A DNA stretch of 43,561 bases from Bacillota bacterium (lineage in GTDB: Bacteria; Bacillota; UBA4882; UBA8346). Below, in pieces: positions 17,674 to 27,500 of this stretch. Under the pieces are notes generated by a model. It searched no databases, was not told where the DNA came from, and was given only the letters and a program-made list of their open reading frames with translations. The first letter of the stretch is position 1. Each line of letters begins with the position of its first letter. Location: positions 1 through 43,561 of the forward strand of contig JAEZJK010000072.1 of assembly GCA_023415835.1 (NCBI GenBank), read 5' to 3'. The translations under genes were made by a program, and so were the position numbers.

Positions 17674-18912
17674 CTATCCCCCAATCCTCCTAATCCCGGT
17701 ACCCGGCAGTTCTTCCCCGCCAAGGGAAAAATCAGCGCCATTCATTCCGTTTCTCCAGTCGAGATTCAAGACCGTCCCAAATTCCTCATTCAAGCCCCGC
17801 CAGGTGATTTTGACAATCCCCGGTTTTAACTCTTCGATCCAAAACCGGTCGCATTTTGCTTTAATCTCCTGCGACGCTTGAATCACATTTTTAAAAAATT
17901 GGTAGAACTCGTAATCGCCCTTCTCCCAATCGATGATCTCCCTTTCAAAAAAGTCGATCCGCTTTTTAAGCATAACCTCCTGCCCCGCCCAAACCAAGGT
18001 AGCCCCGGGAAGCAAAGAGTAGAAGGCCACCCAATTCATTAAGAAATTCCGATCGGGTATTAAAGCGCCAATCCGTTCCTGGTCGTGGTTTTCCAAAAAC
18101 CTTAATTTGACCGCCTCTTTGGGGTAAAGTGTTTCCTGAAGATAAAGGTATTTTAGATAATCCTTGATTTCACCCTGTCCCCGGAAGAAGCCCTCTAAAT
18201 ATTCAAACCCGTCATAATCGTAAGTAAGATCAAAAGCCTGATGCAGTTCGGGATCGGAATGGGCGATAAAACCGGCGTCGCGGAGATATTTGACAAACCC
18301 TTTATGGACGCTCTCCGCCAACCAAATTACCTCCCGGTCCCGGTTTAAAACGCTGCGGGCCTTGTTCCAAAATTCGATGGGCACCAGCGCCGCAACGTCG
18401 CACCGGAAACCATCTACCCCGATCTCCAGCCATTTCCCCAAACTGGCAATCTGATAGTCCCATAACTCGGTGTTGGAATAGTCCAAATCGTAGACATCGG
18501 ACCAGTCCGCGACCTTTCTGGTAAAATTACCGCCCTGATCCTTTAAAAACCACTCGGGATGTTCTCTAACCAAGGTTGAATCGATAGCGGTATGATTATA
18601 GGCTTCGTCAATTATGATTTTCATCCCGAGGCGGTGAGTTTTCTCAATCAACCTTCTCAGGCCGGCTTCATCGCCTAAAAGCGGGTTGATACTGCGGTAA
18701 TCTTTAATTGCATAGGGGCTGCCCAATCTCCCTTTCCGTCCCGCTTCGCCAATGGGATGAATCGGCATCAACCAGACGATATCCGCCCCGAAGGCTTTGA
18801 TCCTTTCCAAATCGCCGGTCACTCCATCAAACGTTCCTAACTTGCTGTGTCCCGGGACGTAAATTTCATAGATTAGGGCGCGCCTTAACCATTCAGGAGT
18901 GTTCCGGGCCAT
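17674..18912 (-). CDS. GH13 alpha-amylase family glycoside hydrolase
   Basis: The 412-residue protein has no signal peptide, so it acts in the cytoplasm. All four conserved GH13 regions are present: region I IIDEAYNH (Asp102, His107), region II GFRCDVAAL (nucleophile Asp172), region III WLAES (acid/base Glu200) and region IV FLENHDQER (His276, Asp277). It is a short, minimal barrel with a reduced C-terminal beta domain. It likely acts on oligosaccharides such as maltodextrins; the exact specificity (glucosidase, amylase or transferase) cannot be read from these motifs. The ATG follows GAGGT at a somewhat long spacing. It stands alone, not in a visible sugar-use operon. Confidence 0.85.
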   Translation of the reverse strand: MARNTPEWLRRALIYEIYVPGHSKLGTFDGVTGDLERIKAFGADIVWLMPIHPIGEAGRKGRLGSPYAIKDYRSINPLLGDEAGLRRLIEKTHRLGMKIIIDEAYNHTAIDSTLVREHPEWFLKDQGGNFTRKVADWSDVYDLDYSNTELWDYQIASLGKWLEIGVDGFRCDVAALVPIEFWNKARSVLNRDREVIWLAESVHKGFVKYLRDAGFIAHSDPELHQAFDLTYDYDGFEYLEGFFRGQGEIKDYLKYLYLQETLYPKEAVKLRFLENHDQERIGALIPDRNFLMNWVAFYSLLPGATLVWAGQEVMLKKRIDFFEREIIDWEKGDYEFYQFFKNVIQASQEIKAKCDRFWIEELKPGIVKITWRGLNEEFGTVLNLDWRNGMNGADFSLGGEELPGTGIRRIGG

Positions 18913-19314
18913 TGGTCATACCTCGCTTTTACTTTCATTAGGTCACTCTTTTATTGTTTTTATTATTCCTTCGCTTGAAAAAACAAACCTATATTCCGTA
19001 ATAAGCAAGTTTCCAAATATATAAGTTGAAATAAATATCAAATAGGCATCAGGTCCCTAAAGCCCGACCTGATGAAAAGTTTAATGAATTTAATTCAACT
19101 TATTATAGCTGTAATAGATGAATAAATATAATATTGTTTCTATTTACATTCGGCTTTAGAAATGCAAATCTTGGTTAAGTATTTTATTTCATCTATATAG
19201 TAACTAATTTAATGAATTGAAGCTCGGTTAAAGATCATAGATATCCTGAATAAATGATGGATTACTCCGTAAAAAATCATAATTGCGACAAAAACGATAG
19301 ACTTTTCTTAAAAA
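18913..19314. other. AT-rich intergenic region
   Basis: No gene is visible. The stretch holds the upstream region of the GH13 gene, the nested inverted repeat at 19021-19103, and from about 19257 degenerate units leading into the 21-bp tandem repeat. Confidence 0.45.
19021..19103. repeat. Nested inverted repeat
   Basis: Perfect outer arms ATAAGTTGAA (19021-19030) and TTCAACTTAT (19094-19103) enclose a second perfect pair, CATCAGGTC (19047-19055) and GACCTGATG (19066-19074). The unit is 83 bp and non-coding. Its arrangement resembles the element at 6533-6638, though the sequences differ. Confidence 0.5.
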
Positions 19315-19665
19315 ATGGTTGAATACCATGAAAAAATCATAGACTATCACGAAAAAATGATAGAACATCATGATAAAATCGTAGACTACCACGAAAAAAT
19401 CATAGACTACCACGAAAAAATAATAGAACACCATGATAAAATCGTAGACTACCACGAAAAAATAATAGAACATCATGATAAAATCGTAGACTACCACAAA
19501 AAAATGGTAGAACACCATGGAAAAATGGCAGACTACCATTTAGTTATCGGTACTATCGAAGCTTGGAGGGTACTTTTGGGGTTACTGACTAGTTTTTTAG
19601 GCCATTTAAAAAAATCCCAAACACCATTTATGATTCAGGCAGCCGAAACCAATCCATTGGCTTAA
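19315..19665 (+). CDS. Possible heptad-repeat protein encoded by the minisatellite
   Basis: The frame encodes 116 residues: about ten heptads of the form D/E-Y/H-H-E/D-K-I/M-I/V, then a hydrophobic tail (TIEAWRVLLGLLTSFLG). Differences between units fall mostly at third codon positions or are conservative (D/E, Y/H, I/M/V), which favours this frame over the equally open antisense frame at 19228-19539. Hydrophobic residues recur every three to four positions, as in a coiled coil with His and Tyr near the core. Against a real gene: no ribosome binding site, an in-frame TAA just upstream although repeat units continue past it, and 3' overlap with the minus-strand gene at 19628. It may be a 5'-truncated relic. 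Confidence 0.35.
   Translation: MVEYHEKIIDYHEKMIEHHDKIVDYHEKIIDYHEKIIEHHDKIVDYHEKIIEHHDKIVDYHKKMVEHHGKMADYHLVIGTIEAWRVLLGLLTSFLGHLKKSQTPFMIQAAETNPLA
19321..19539. repeat. 21-bp tandem repeat (minisatellite), about 10.4 units
   Basis: Ten full units of 21 bp run from 19321 to 19530, with a partial eleventh to 19539. Most units are variants of gactaccacgaaaaaatca-ta or gaacaccatgataaaatcg-ta, and the two types mostly alternate, giving a 42-bp higher-order period. More decayed units with small indels can be traced back to about 19257. No spacer is present, so it is not a CRISPR array. Confidence 0.9.
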
Positions 19666-20206
19666 TCCATTGGTTCGCAGCTACTTCAACCGTTTCCGCC
19701 CACACTCGGTTATTCTCCGGAACCAGCTTGATCTTTCCGACGTAGATTCCGTTCGAGCGATATAAATCCACAATTGTTACGGCAGTTATTTTTTGATTGA
19801 GAAAGACCGAAATATTATTCGCCTGTCTGGGGTCGAGGACGCAACCGGCGGCTTTTTTATCCTTCAATAACATTTGAAGGGCATACTGATATACTTCCAA
19901 ATCGGAACTTACCGCCATGGCCTCATTCAGCGCTTCTTTGAGCCGCAAATCCTCAAAATCGGAGATATCGATATTAATCTGCCGGGAACGATGTTCCAAA
20001 TACCTAACCGTCCCCAAAGTGAGCCCAATCAAGATCGAAATGAAACCTAAAAAAATCAGGGGCGGTTTCAGATCCCGGTTTTTTTTAGCCTTGGCGAACT
20101 CCGCTTCCAGAGAATAAATAGCTGGTTTATCATTATCAGCCAACCTGTTTTGGAAAAATAAATCCTTACTCGAAAGCCTCTTGTTCATTTGGTCCTGATG
20201 TCCCAT
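19628..20206 (-). CDS. Single-pass membrane protein of unknown function
   Basis: I choose ATG 20204-20206 (MGHQDQMNKR), which has GGAGAGG just upstream; a TTG at 20218 is possible. The roughly 192-residue product has a charged cytoplasmic N-terminus, one membrane helix (about PPLIFLGFISILIGLTLGT) and an extracytoplasmic domain of about 120 residues ending in WIKPMDWFRLPES. No family was recognised. It overlaps the end of the adenylate cyclase gene, so the two are translationally linked; it may be an accessory or partner of that cyclase. Its own 3' end overlaps the heptad-repeat frame on the other strand by 38 bases. Confidence 0.65.
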   Translation of the reverse strand: MGHQDQMNKRLSSKDLFFQNRLADNDKPAIYSLEAEFAKAKKNRDLKPPLIFLGFISILIGLTLGTVRYLEHRSRQINIDISDFEDLRLKEALNEAMAVSSDLEVYQYALQMLLKDKKAAGCVLDPRQANNISVFLNQKITAVTIVDLYRSNGIYVGKIKLVPENNRVWAETVEVAANQWIKPMDWFRLPES

Positions 20207-21936
20207 ATCCCTCTCCAATTTTCAGGGGCTTTGCCGCCCCTTGTCCTATTAATGAATTCCTCGGCCATTGGTAATTTGGTTTCGTTCAAAAGCTGGTGGG
20301 CTTCCTGCCATTTACCCCGGTAATACAAGTTTAAACTTTCCTCATATTTAACAATATCCGCTTTAAAATTCCCATCCATTGCCCGTACCGGGATTGGCCA
20401 AAAAATTCTTTGGCCGACCGTTTTCCCTTTTACCTGAACCTTATCTATTTCTAAAAAGTAAAAGCCATGCTCCGGTTGGTTTTGTTGAATATCGTTTTTA
20501 ACATATTCCGAACAAATAACCGGGGTTTTATAAATCCGGGTCAGCCCCTCCAACCGCGACGCGGCATTGACATTGTCGCCAATAACCGTATTAGTCATCC
20601 TTTCGTAGGAGCCAATATTGCCATAAAAAACAATCCCGCCATCGATCCCCACTCCAACCTCAACTAATACTGCCTGATAAATCCGTTCTTCCTCATCAGT
20701 TAAAAAACCCTTGTTATTTAAGATCTCCTTGCGCCGTTCTTTCATCTCTAAGCGAAGCGTCCGGGCGGCTTTTTGAATCTCATAAGCCGCCAAAACAGCT
20801 TGGTAGGATTTATTGACCGCATCCTGTTTGCCTTCAAACTTGATCCCGAAGACCGCCAAAACGGCGTCGCCCATAATTGAGCCAATCAAGCCGTTATGTT
20901 CAAAAATGCCCCGGATGGCCCGGTCATAATAAAGATTCAAAACATTAATAATGTCAGTGCCCAAAATTTCCGTCATAGAGGTAAAGCCTTTGATATCCGA
21001 GCAAAGAATTGTCAGTTCTTTTTGATCCCCTTCCAGCCGGACTATTTTATCTCGATATGCTTGGGCGGCCACATCCTGATTGACGAAGCGCCGGAAGATC
21101 AAGAGCAAATTATTGATGGAATTTGACAAGGAATTAAAGGCCATTCCCATAAAAGTAATATTATCATTGGAAGCGCCCTCTAGGTTTATCAACTCCATCT
21201 GCTGGGTCTCGATCATCTTCATAATTGCGCCGGTGATATGATCGATGAAGCGGGTAATATGCCGGAGATAATAACTCCCGACTAAAGCGCAAGCCAAAGT
21301 AATTAGGGCGATGATCACAGCCACATCCCGGAAGATCCGGCGCGAACCCCGGCTAAACTCATTCATTTCCTCAGCCCTAATTAGATAGATATTCCACTTG
21401 GGAAAGTATTTATAAACCCCATAATATTCTTCGCCGCGAATATCAAAGGTCAACGCCCCTTCGCGGACGCCTTGCGCCTCTTGCTGGATGATCCGGCGCA
21501 AAGCCGCTGGATCGTCAAACAGATCCAGCCTGGGAATTTTCGAAGCTTGGAAAACAATTAACCCCCGCTGTTCGTCTTTGACTAGTATTCCTAAGGTCAC
21601 CGACTTTTGGTTTTTCAGCTGACGGGACGCATTGGACTCTAGGCTTTTGACGGTGGAATTAAAAGAGTCGGGGTTATCTTTGGAGAATTGGTAAATTTCA
21701 TATTGGGAATTGATAAAATCATATACGTCTTTGAGGTCTTTTACCAATAGTTCTTTCATCATTTTGATCAGTTCGGCCCGGTTGAAAGCGAGGTTGATAT
21801 AATTGGAGGCAAAACTGGTTACCAATATTGAAATGATGAAAATAATAATTATCCGGCTAGTGATGGGTACAATCCGGGTATTCCCGACCTTATTGTTCCG
21901 GCTATTCGGGTTCCGCCCTAAGGAAAGTTTTCTCAT
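20185..21936 (-). CDS. Membrane-bound class III adenylate/guanylate cyclase
   Basis: The 583-residue protein has two membrane helices (about 28-45 and 203-223) around an extracytoplasmic sensor domain (about 46-200), a linker resembling HAMP, and a class III cyclase domain (about 306-480). Metal-binding Asp314 (SDIKGFTSM) and Asp357 (MGDAVLAVFG) are present, and IGDNVNAASRLEGL keeps the Asn and Arg that stabilise the transition state. It should make cAMP (or cGMP) when its outside domain senses a signal. About 100 residues follow the cyclase domain. The upstream ribosome binding site is weak. It is co-transcribed with the overlapping membrane protein gene at 19628. Confidence 0.88.
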   Translation of the reverse strand: MRKLSLGRNPNSRNNKVGNTRIVPITSRIIIIFIISILVTSFASNYINLAFNRAELIKMMKELLVKDLKDVYDFINSQYEIYQFSKDNPDSFNSTVKSLESNASRQLKNQKSVTLGILVKDEQRGLIVFQASKIPRLDLFDDPAALRRIIQQEAQGVREGALTFDIRGEEYYGVYKYFPKWNIYLIRAEEMNEFSRGSRRIFRDVAVIIALITLACALVGSYYLRHITRFIDHITGAIMKMIETQQMELINLEGASNDNITFMGMAFNSLSNSINNLLLIFRRFVNQDVAAQAYRDKIVRLEGDQKELTILCSDIKGFTSMTEILGTDIINVLNLYYDRAIRGIFEHNGLIGSIMGDAVLAVFGIKFEGKQDAVNKSYQAVLAAYEIQKAARTLRLEMKERRKEILNNKGFLTDEEERIYQAVLVEVGVGIDGGIVFYGNIGSYERMTNTVIGDNVNAASRLEGLTRIYKTPVICSEYVKNDIQQNQPEHGFYFLEIDKVQVKGKTVGQRIFWPIPVRAMDGNFKADIVKYEESLNLYYRGKWQEAHQLLNETKLPMAEEFINRTRGGKAPENWRGIWDIRTK

Positions 21937-22421
21937 TGAGCTTCAGTCCAATCTTTCAGGAATTCTAACGCTGTTGGTAATGCGCCTATAATATCAACGG
22001 ATATTTCCGCCAAAAACTTGAGGTGAAACTGAATAAGAACTGAACCCTTTGTTCTCTCCCCCTTCGGGAAGGTTTTTGTTACCATTTCATATCAAATTTC
22101 TTTTTCAATTGCTTTTCCCAATTAAAGCGCGTATAATCATAAAGGCAAATAGCCATATTTGAATGAGGTATAGGTTCGAATCAAATCTCAACCGTTTATC
22201 GATCTATCAAAGAGTTTGCTTTTCTAATTCCCCTCCCAAATAGCCCCGGCAAAGCTTGACTCTTCCTCTCAAATCTTTATTTCAGCTGTTTGTAATAATC
22301 TACTTTGGTAAACTCAGTATTATAAAATTGTTTAAAAGTAACCGCATACGGTTTAACGGGTTATTTTTAAAAAGCAAGTTCAAATTTTCAAAGTAGAAAT
22401 AAGAAAAATAAAGGACTATGA
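21937..22421. other. Divergent intergenic region with structured helicase leader
   Basis: This gap of 485 bases between the cyclase and helicase genes has no gene. Its right part is AT-rich and includes a small AACCG-CATA-CGGTT hairpin (22340-22353) followed by TTATTTTT about 80 bases before the helicase ATG. DEAD-box helicase genes often have long, temperature-responsive leaders, so this could be a leader hairpin or attenuator. No clear promoter was found. Confidence 0.4.
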
Positions 22422-23867
22422 ATGGAAAATTTAAGATTTCAAGACTTGAACCTTTCCAAAGAGGTTCAAAGAGCTATTGTCGAGATGGGATTTGAGGAAG
22501 CTACTCCGATCCAGTCACAGTCGATCCCCCATATTTTAAAAGGAAAAGATCTCATCGGCCAAGCCCAAACCGGCACTGGAAAAACCTGCGCTTTTGGAAT
22601 TCCCGTTATCGAAATGGTCCAACCGGAAATCAGCGGTATTCAAGCGCTGGTTCTCTGCCCTACCAGGGAATTAGCTATCCAAACGGCGGAGGAGTTAAAA
22701 AATGTCGCTAAATATAAAAGGGGCGTCAGGATTCTGCCGATTTACGGAGGGCAGCCTATTGAACGGCAAATTTCCGCTTTAAAGACCCATCCCCAAATTA
22801 TTATCGGCACGCCCGGCCGGGTCATGGATCATTTACGCCGCCATACTTTGAAATTTCTCAATTTGAAAATGTTGATCCTGGATGAAGCCGATGAGATGTT
22901 AAACATGGGTTTTCGCGAGGATATCGATATCATTTTGAAGGAAGTGTCGGAACGGAAACAAACCATTCTCTTTTCGGCAACTATGCCCAGAGAGATATTG
23001 GACTTGACTACCAAGTATCAAAATAATCCGGTTATGATCAAGGCTGTCCACCAAGAGCTGACCGTGCCTAAAATCGAACAATATTACCTTGAAGTCCGGG
23101 AAGCTAATAAGTTGGATATTCTTACCCGGATGATCGACGCTTACAATTTCAAACTAACGTTGGTTTTTTGCAACACCAAACGGCGCGTGGATGAACTCTC
23201 TTCCAACCTGCAAGCCAGGGGCTATCTTGTCGAAGCGTTGCACGGGGATATCCGGCAGGCGCAACGGGATAAAGTTATGGCTAAATTCAGGCAAGGTAAG
23301 ATCGACATTTTAATCGCCACCGATGTGGCAGCCCGCGGTATTGACGTCGATGATATCAGCGCTGTTTTTAATTACGATATCCCCAGTGACGAAGAATACT
23401 ATGTCCACCGTATCGGTAGGACCGGTAGGGCCGGGAGGGCCGGGAAAGCCTTTACTTTCGTCTCCGGGAGAGAGTTTTATAAATTAAAAGATATCCAACG
23501 CTTTACCAGATCTACAATTGCACTACAAAAACCACCTTCTTTAGTCGATATTGAGGACAAAAAGATCCATCTGATCTTGGATAACGTAAAAGCGGCCCTT
23601 GCCGAAGGCCAACTCTCAAAATACATCGCTTATATTGAAAAGATGCTTGAGGAAACCTGCCCGGACACTAACGGTTATCTTACTACCTTAGAGATTGCCG
23701 CCGCCTTCTTAAAAAGCGCGGCCGAGCAAAAAAACAGTCAACGCGCTCTAGAGGAGGAGGCCGCTCCCAAATTGTCTCCAGTAAAAAATCGAAGTAATAA
23801 TAGAAGAGTGAATTTTGAAAAATCGTTCCGAAAAACCAACCAAGGCCAAAAGAGTCACGTCTCCTAA
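22422..23867 (+). CDS. DEAD-box ATP-dependent RNA helicase
   Basis: The 481-residue protein carries every DEAD-box motif in order: Q motif (GFEEATPIQSQSIP), I (AQTGTGKT), Ia (PTRELAIQ), Ib (GTPGRVMDH), II (DEAD), III (SAT), V (ATDVAARGIDV) and VI (HRIGRTGRAG). The basic C-terminal tail (KNRSNNRRVNFEKSFRK) probably binds RNA. It resembles the CshA/DeaD group, which unwinds short RNA duplexes during ribosome assembly, mRNA decay and cold adaptation. An AAAGGA ribosome binding site precedes the ATG. A terminator follows at once. Confidence 0.95.
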   Translation: MENLRFQDLNLSKEVQRAIVEMGFEEATPIQSQSIPHILKGKDLIGQAQTGTGKTCAFGIPVIEMVQPEISGIQALVLCPTRELAIQTAEELKNVAKYKRGVRILPIYGGQPIERQISALKTHPQIIIGTPGRVMDHLRRHTLKFLNLKMLILDEADEMLNMGFREDIDIILKEVSERKQTILFSATMPREILDLTTKYQNNPVMIKAVHQELTVPKIEQYYLEVREANKLDILTRMIDAYNFKLTLVFCNTKRRVDELSSNLQARGYLVEALHGDIRQAQRDKVMAKFRQGKIDILIATDVAARGIDVDDISAVFNYDIPSDEEYYVHRIGRTGRAGRAGKAFTFVSGREFYKLKDIQRFTRSTIALQKPPSLVDIEDKKIHLILDNVKAALAEGQLSKYIAYIEKMLEETCPDTNGYLTTLEIAAAFLKSAAEQKNSQRALEEEAAPKLSPVKNRSNNRRVNFEKSFRKTNQGQKSHVS

Positions 23868-23885
23868 GATCGGATAGAACATAAA

Positions 23886-23913
23886 AACCTCCTGAATTTG
23901 AGGAGGTTTTTTT
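23886..23913 (+). terminator. Shared terminator between the helicase and YajQ genes
   Basis: AACCTCCT (23886-23893) pairs with AGGAGGTT (23901-23908) and is followed by a run of seven T (23907-23913). The minus-strand flank is also T-rich, so it should serve both convergent genes. Confidence 0.85.
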
Positions 23914-23926
23914 ATGTATGGGGAGA

Positions 23927-24418
23927 TCACCGGTAATTGCCGAACAGCAACTCAACCCCATAATCTTTGGCTTTTAAAGCTTGAATCACCCCTTGCAGGT
24001 CATCACGGCTCTTACCGGTGACCCGGACCTGATCTTCCATGATCTGGGCTTGGACTTTGAGGCCAAGGCCTTTAATGTCCTTGACGATCGCTTTGGCTTT
24101 TTCCTGATCGATTCCGTTTTGGATTTTGACTGTTTGCCGTAATGTCCCGCCGCTTGCCGCCTCGGCTTTTTCAAAATTTAAGTTTTTCACCGGAACTTTC
24201 CGGTTAATCATTTTTGCTTTGAGGATCTCGACAACGCTCCGGAGCTTGTAATCATCGTCGGCGAGGATCTTTAGGCCTTCTCCATCAACCTCCACTTTTG
24301 ATTTACTATCTTTAAAGTCATAGCGTTGCCCGATCTCTTTATTAGTCTGGTTCACCGCATTGTCCACCTCTTGCATGTCAACGGTGGAGTAAATATCAAA
24401 TGAAGCGTCTTTAGCCAT
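23927..24418 (-). CDS. YajQ family nucleotide-binding protein
   Basis: Starting at ATG 24416-24418, after AGAGGAG, the product is 163 residues beginning MAKDASFDIYSTVDMQEVDNA, the standard start and length of YajQ. Conserved segments EIGQRYDFKDSKS, NRKVPVKNLNFE and VTGKSRDDLQGVIQ are present, forming two ferredoxin-like domains. Some YajQ homologues bind cyclic di-GMP and act as effectors, others bind nucleotides or RNA with no clear role. Presence near GGDEF-EAL and HD-GYP genes is suggestive but not proof of cyclic di-GMP binding here. Confidence 0.93.
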   Translation of the reverse strand: MAKDASFDIYSTVDMQEVDNAVNQTNKEIGQRYDFKDSKSKVEVDGEGLKILADDDYKLRSVVEILKAKMINRKVPVKNLNFEKAEAASGGTLRQTVKIQNGIDQEKAKAIVKDIKGLGLKVQAQIMEDQVRVTGKSRDDLQGVIQALKAKDYGVELLFGNYR

Positions 24419-24568
24419 TTTGAACTCCTCTTTATTATTCAAATATATTACAATTGATACTGAGCGGCCTGGAAAAACCTATTAATACTTTACTACAAAC
24501 TGGCAGTTATGTACATATCAATTTTCCATACCATTTATCTTTAGATAATTGGAATTAAGAAAGAGGAA

Positions 24569-27500
24569 TTAGGTAGGCTCTTTGATCCGATTAGCGGCTC
24601 TTCTGTTTGAACCGCACAACTGATAATAGAGTTTGGTAATCTCCGGCGCAGGCGCCAATCCTAACTCCTCATCCAGATTGGCCTGTAATTGCTGATATTG
24701 TCGAATGACTGCCAGCTTATCGCCTAGTCCGGCATAAGCGGTCATCAATAGGCCATGGATCTCCTCGCGCAAGGGATTTTCTGCGGCCAACGCCTCTAAG
24801 AGCTTGGCGGCTCTGAAATACTCCCGGTCTTGGAGATAGTGTTTGGCCAGACGAATTATGGTTTCCAACTGAAGCCGTTTTAAATGCTCCCGTTCCGAAA
24901 TCAGCCAGGGATAATCAAGTTGGCATAGATAATTGCCCCGGTAGAGAGCAAGCGCTTCTTCCAAAACAGTCGGCTCTTTTAAGGATAATTGGCTCTTGCC
25001 GGAAACCTCATTGACTAACGCTAGAAAATGCTGGCGATCAGTATCATAAAACCCGGGAAGTATTTGACAGGTTTTTGAGGCGTAAGTGATCACTTCCGTT
25101 TGGTAATCCTTTTGAATCACTTGCCTTAACCAGTGCAGGGTGGTGTAAAAATTATTCATCGCCTTTTCCAACGGCTGATCCGGCCAGAGGTCCTCCAAGA
25201 TCCGGTTGATCTCTACCGGTTGGCCTTGATGAGCCAAATATAATAAAAGGTCCCTTGATTTGGTAAAACGCCATTTGATATGGGTAATATCCTGCTGATT
25301 TAATACAATCCGGATGGGACCCAACATTTTAATATGGAGCATAGGCATGGCAGATGAGGGGGAAAGGTCCTGAGCCTCACCCTTCGCCACCGGCTTGGTT
25401 TTGGGGGCCGGTGGCTTCTGATTGGGATGAGCTGGTTTTCTCTTAGCTATTTCAAGTAAAAGATCCGGACTGGAAGCGCATTGTTTCACCAATTTACGAA
25501 TCTTGAGATCCGGATCGGTTGCTAACAATTGTAACACCCGGTTAGCGGCGGCATTGTTGATTTGTGATAAAGGAAAGATACTGCGGCTCCGGATCTCCGG
25601 GTTGGGATGGGTTGACAGTTCCGTCAATAGTGGTAAACCCCGTTCGACCAACAATACCAAAACCCGTTGAATAAAAGGGATTTGAACTTCGTTTTCCAAT
25701 CCGAACTGAATAATCGGGTATAAATGATCAACCATAAAAACATACATCTGTTCAAAGTGTTTACTGGCTGAATAATCCAAGAACATTTGGGAATATCGGG
25801 CCGCCTCTACCCTATCTTCAGTAGCGAACTTGATGGAGGCCAACAGAAAATAAGAATAAGTTAACGCTTTCGCAAATTCAATATCTGATTTCAGGGCATC
25901 CAGCAAGACTGTTTCCGCCTCTTTAAATTGACCTGCGAGTGAAAAAACCAATCCGTAAAACATTTGACTCATCAGTAAAGCTACCCCGGATTCGGACTTG
26001 GAGTCGGTTAACACCTGTTCCATAATGACCTGGGCTTCCGCCAAACAGCCTTGCAGCGCCCTGATTCGTCCTAAATTCGCTTTAAGCACGATCAAAAAGA
26101 AGCGTTCCCCGCCAATTTCTAAAATTAATTGAATCCCTTTCCGATAAACGGTTTCAGCCTTCTCAATTTCTCCAATATCCGTATAGATGCAGCTTAATTG
26201 ATAATAATCCGGTATGAGCGATTCAAATAGCCCGTTTTTTTCCTTGGCGGCAATACTGTTTTCGAGATATGCAAAAGCGCGATCCAGATCCCCTATCTCT
26301 TGATACAGGAAAGGAGAAAAATCCGGAAAATAATTCGGTAAAATGCCGCCGGGGGACATCCGGGCGGCTTTTTCATAATAATCCAGGGCCTTAATGGTTT
26401 GACCCAACATATAATAAGTGTTTCCCAAGCCTTCTAAAAAATGGGCGGTAATCCATGAATCACCCTCTTCGGCGACGACCTGCAATCCTTTGAGCAATAA
26501 ATCTTCAGCCTGCCGGAGCCGGCCCATGCGGATGAAGAGCAGGGCTTTTTCCAGCGGTAATTCGAAACGAAACACCGGCTCCGACTGTTGCAAAACCGAA
26601 TAAGCTCCCTCCAGTAAATTCAGGCTCTCTTGATAGCAGCCGTTACGGTTCAGGATCTTAGCCTGTAAAAATTGACATTCGGCGATACCGACCTCATTCT
26701 GCCTGTCCGTAAAACGGACCCTTGATTTATCGATCCAGCTTTCCGCTTCTTTAAGCTTGCCCCGATAAACGGCGATTTTGGCTTGGAACAGCGACAACCA
26801 TTCATCGACGGCAATTTGCCCCCGATCCACCAGTCCCAGCCAACGTTCCACCGTTTGCCAACGTCTTTGCCGAAAAGCCTGCCGGCTCGCTTTTTCCAAC
26901 AAAGCGGTTAGATCTTGACCGCTTCCGGCAGCGGCAAAATACTCAATGGCCTGGTCCCAATCTTCATTTTGCCGGGCCATTTCTCCCGCCTTCCGTAATA
27001 AATGGTTTTTACGCGACCCAAGCCGTTCCAGCAAAAAATCGCGGAACAACTGGTGATAACGGTAAGCATTGCTTTGTCCGGCGAGCGGGGTTAAAAACAA
27101 CTGCTGTTTTTCCAAGTTCTCCAAGATGTTTCGGGAGTCGTTCCGTTCCAATAGCCAATCAGCCATTTCCGGGGTGATGGTCTCCAAGATCGCGGTTAAA
27201 ATCAGAAACTGACGAATCTCCTCCGGCTGCCGATCCAAAACTTCATTGGCCAGATAATCATAGATATATTCCGCGTCCTTTGATTTTAAGGTTAAGTCTT
27301 TTTGGACGGCGGAAGCGGCCAGCAGCTTAAGGGCGGCCGGCCAACCAGCGGTTCTGGCCATTAACGAATCAACTACCGCTTGGGAAGGGGAAAGCTGTCT
27401 TTGGAAGATGAATTCCCGCATTTCCGGCGCAGTAAACCGGAGAGCGTCGCTGCCAAGCATTAACATCTCCCCCGCCACCTGGTAACGGGAGAAATTAAAA

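Noticed and set aside
19228..19539. Minus-strand open frame of hydrophobic residues (VVVYDFF repeats) across the minisatellite
   Set aside because: It is the same-phase antisense of the plus frame, unit differences fall on its first codon positions and are less conservative, and it has no ribosome binding site.
19257..19539. Possible CRISPR array
   Set aside because: Units are contiguous 21-bp repeats with no unique spacers, and no cas gene is nearby.
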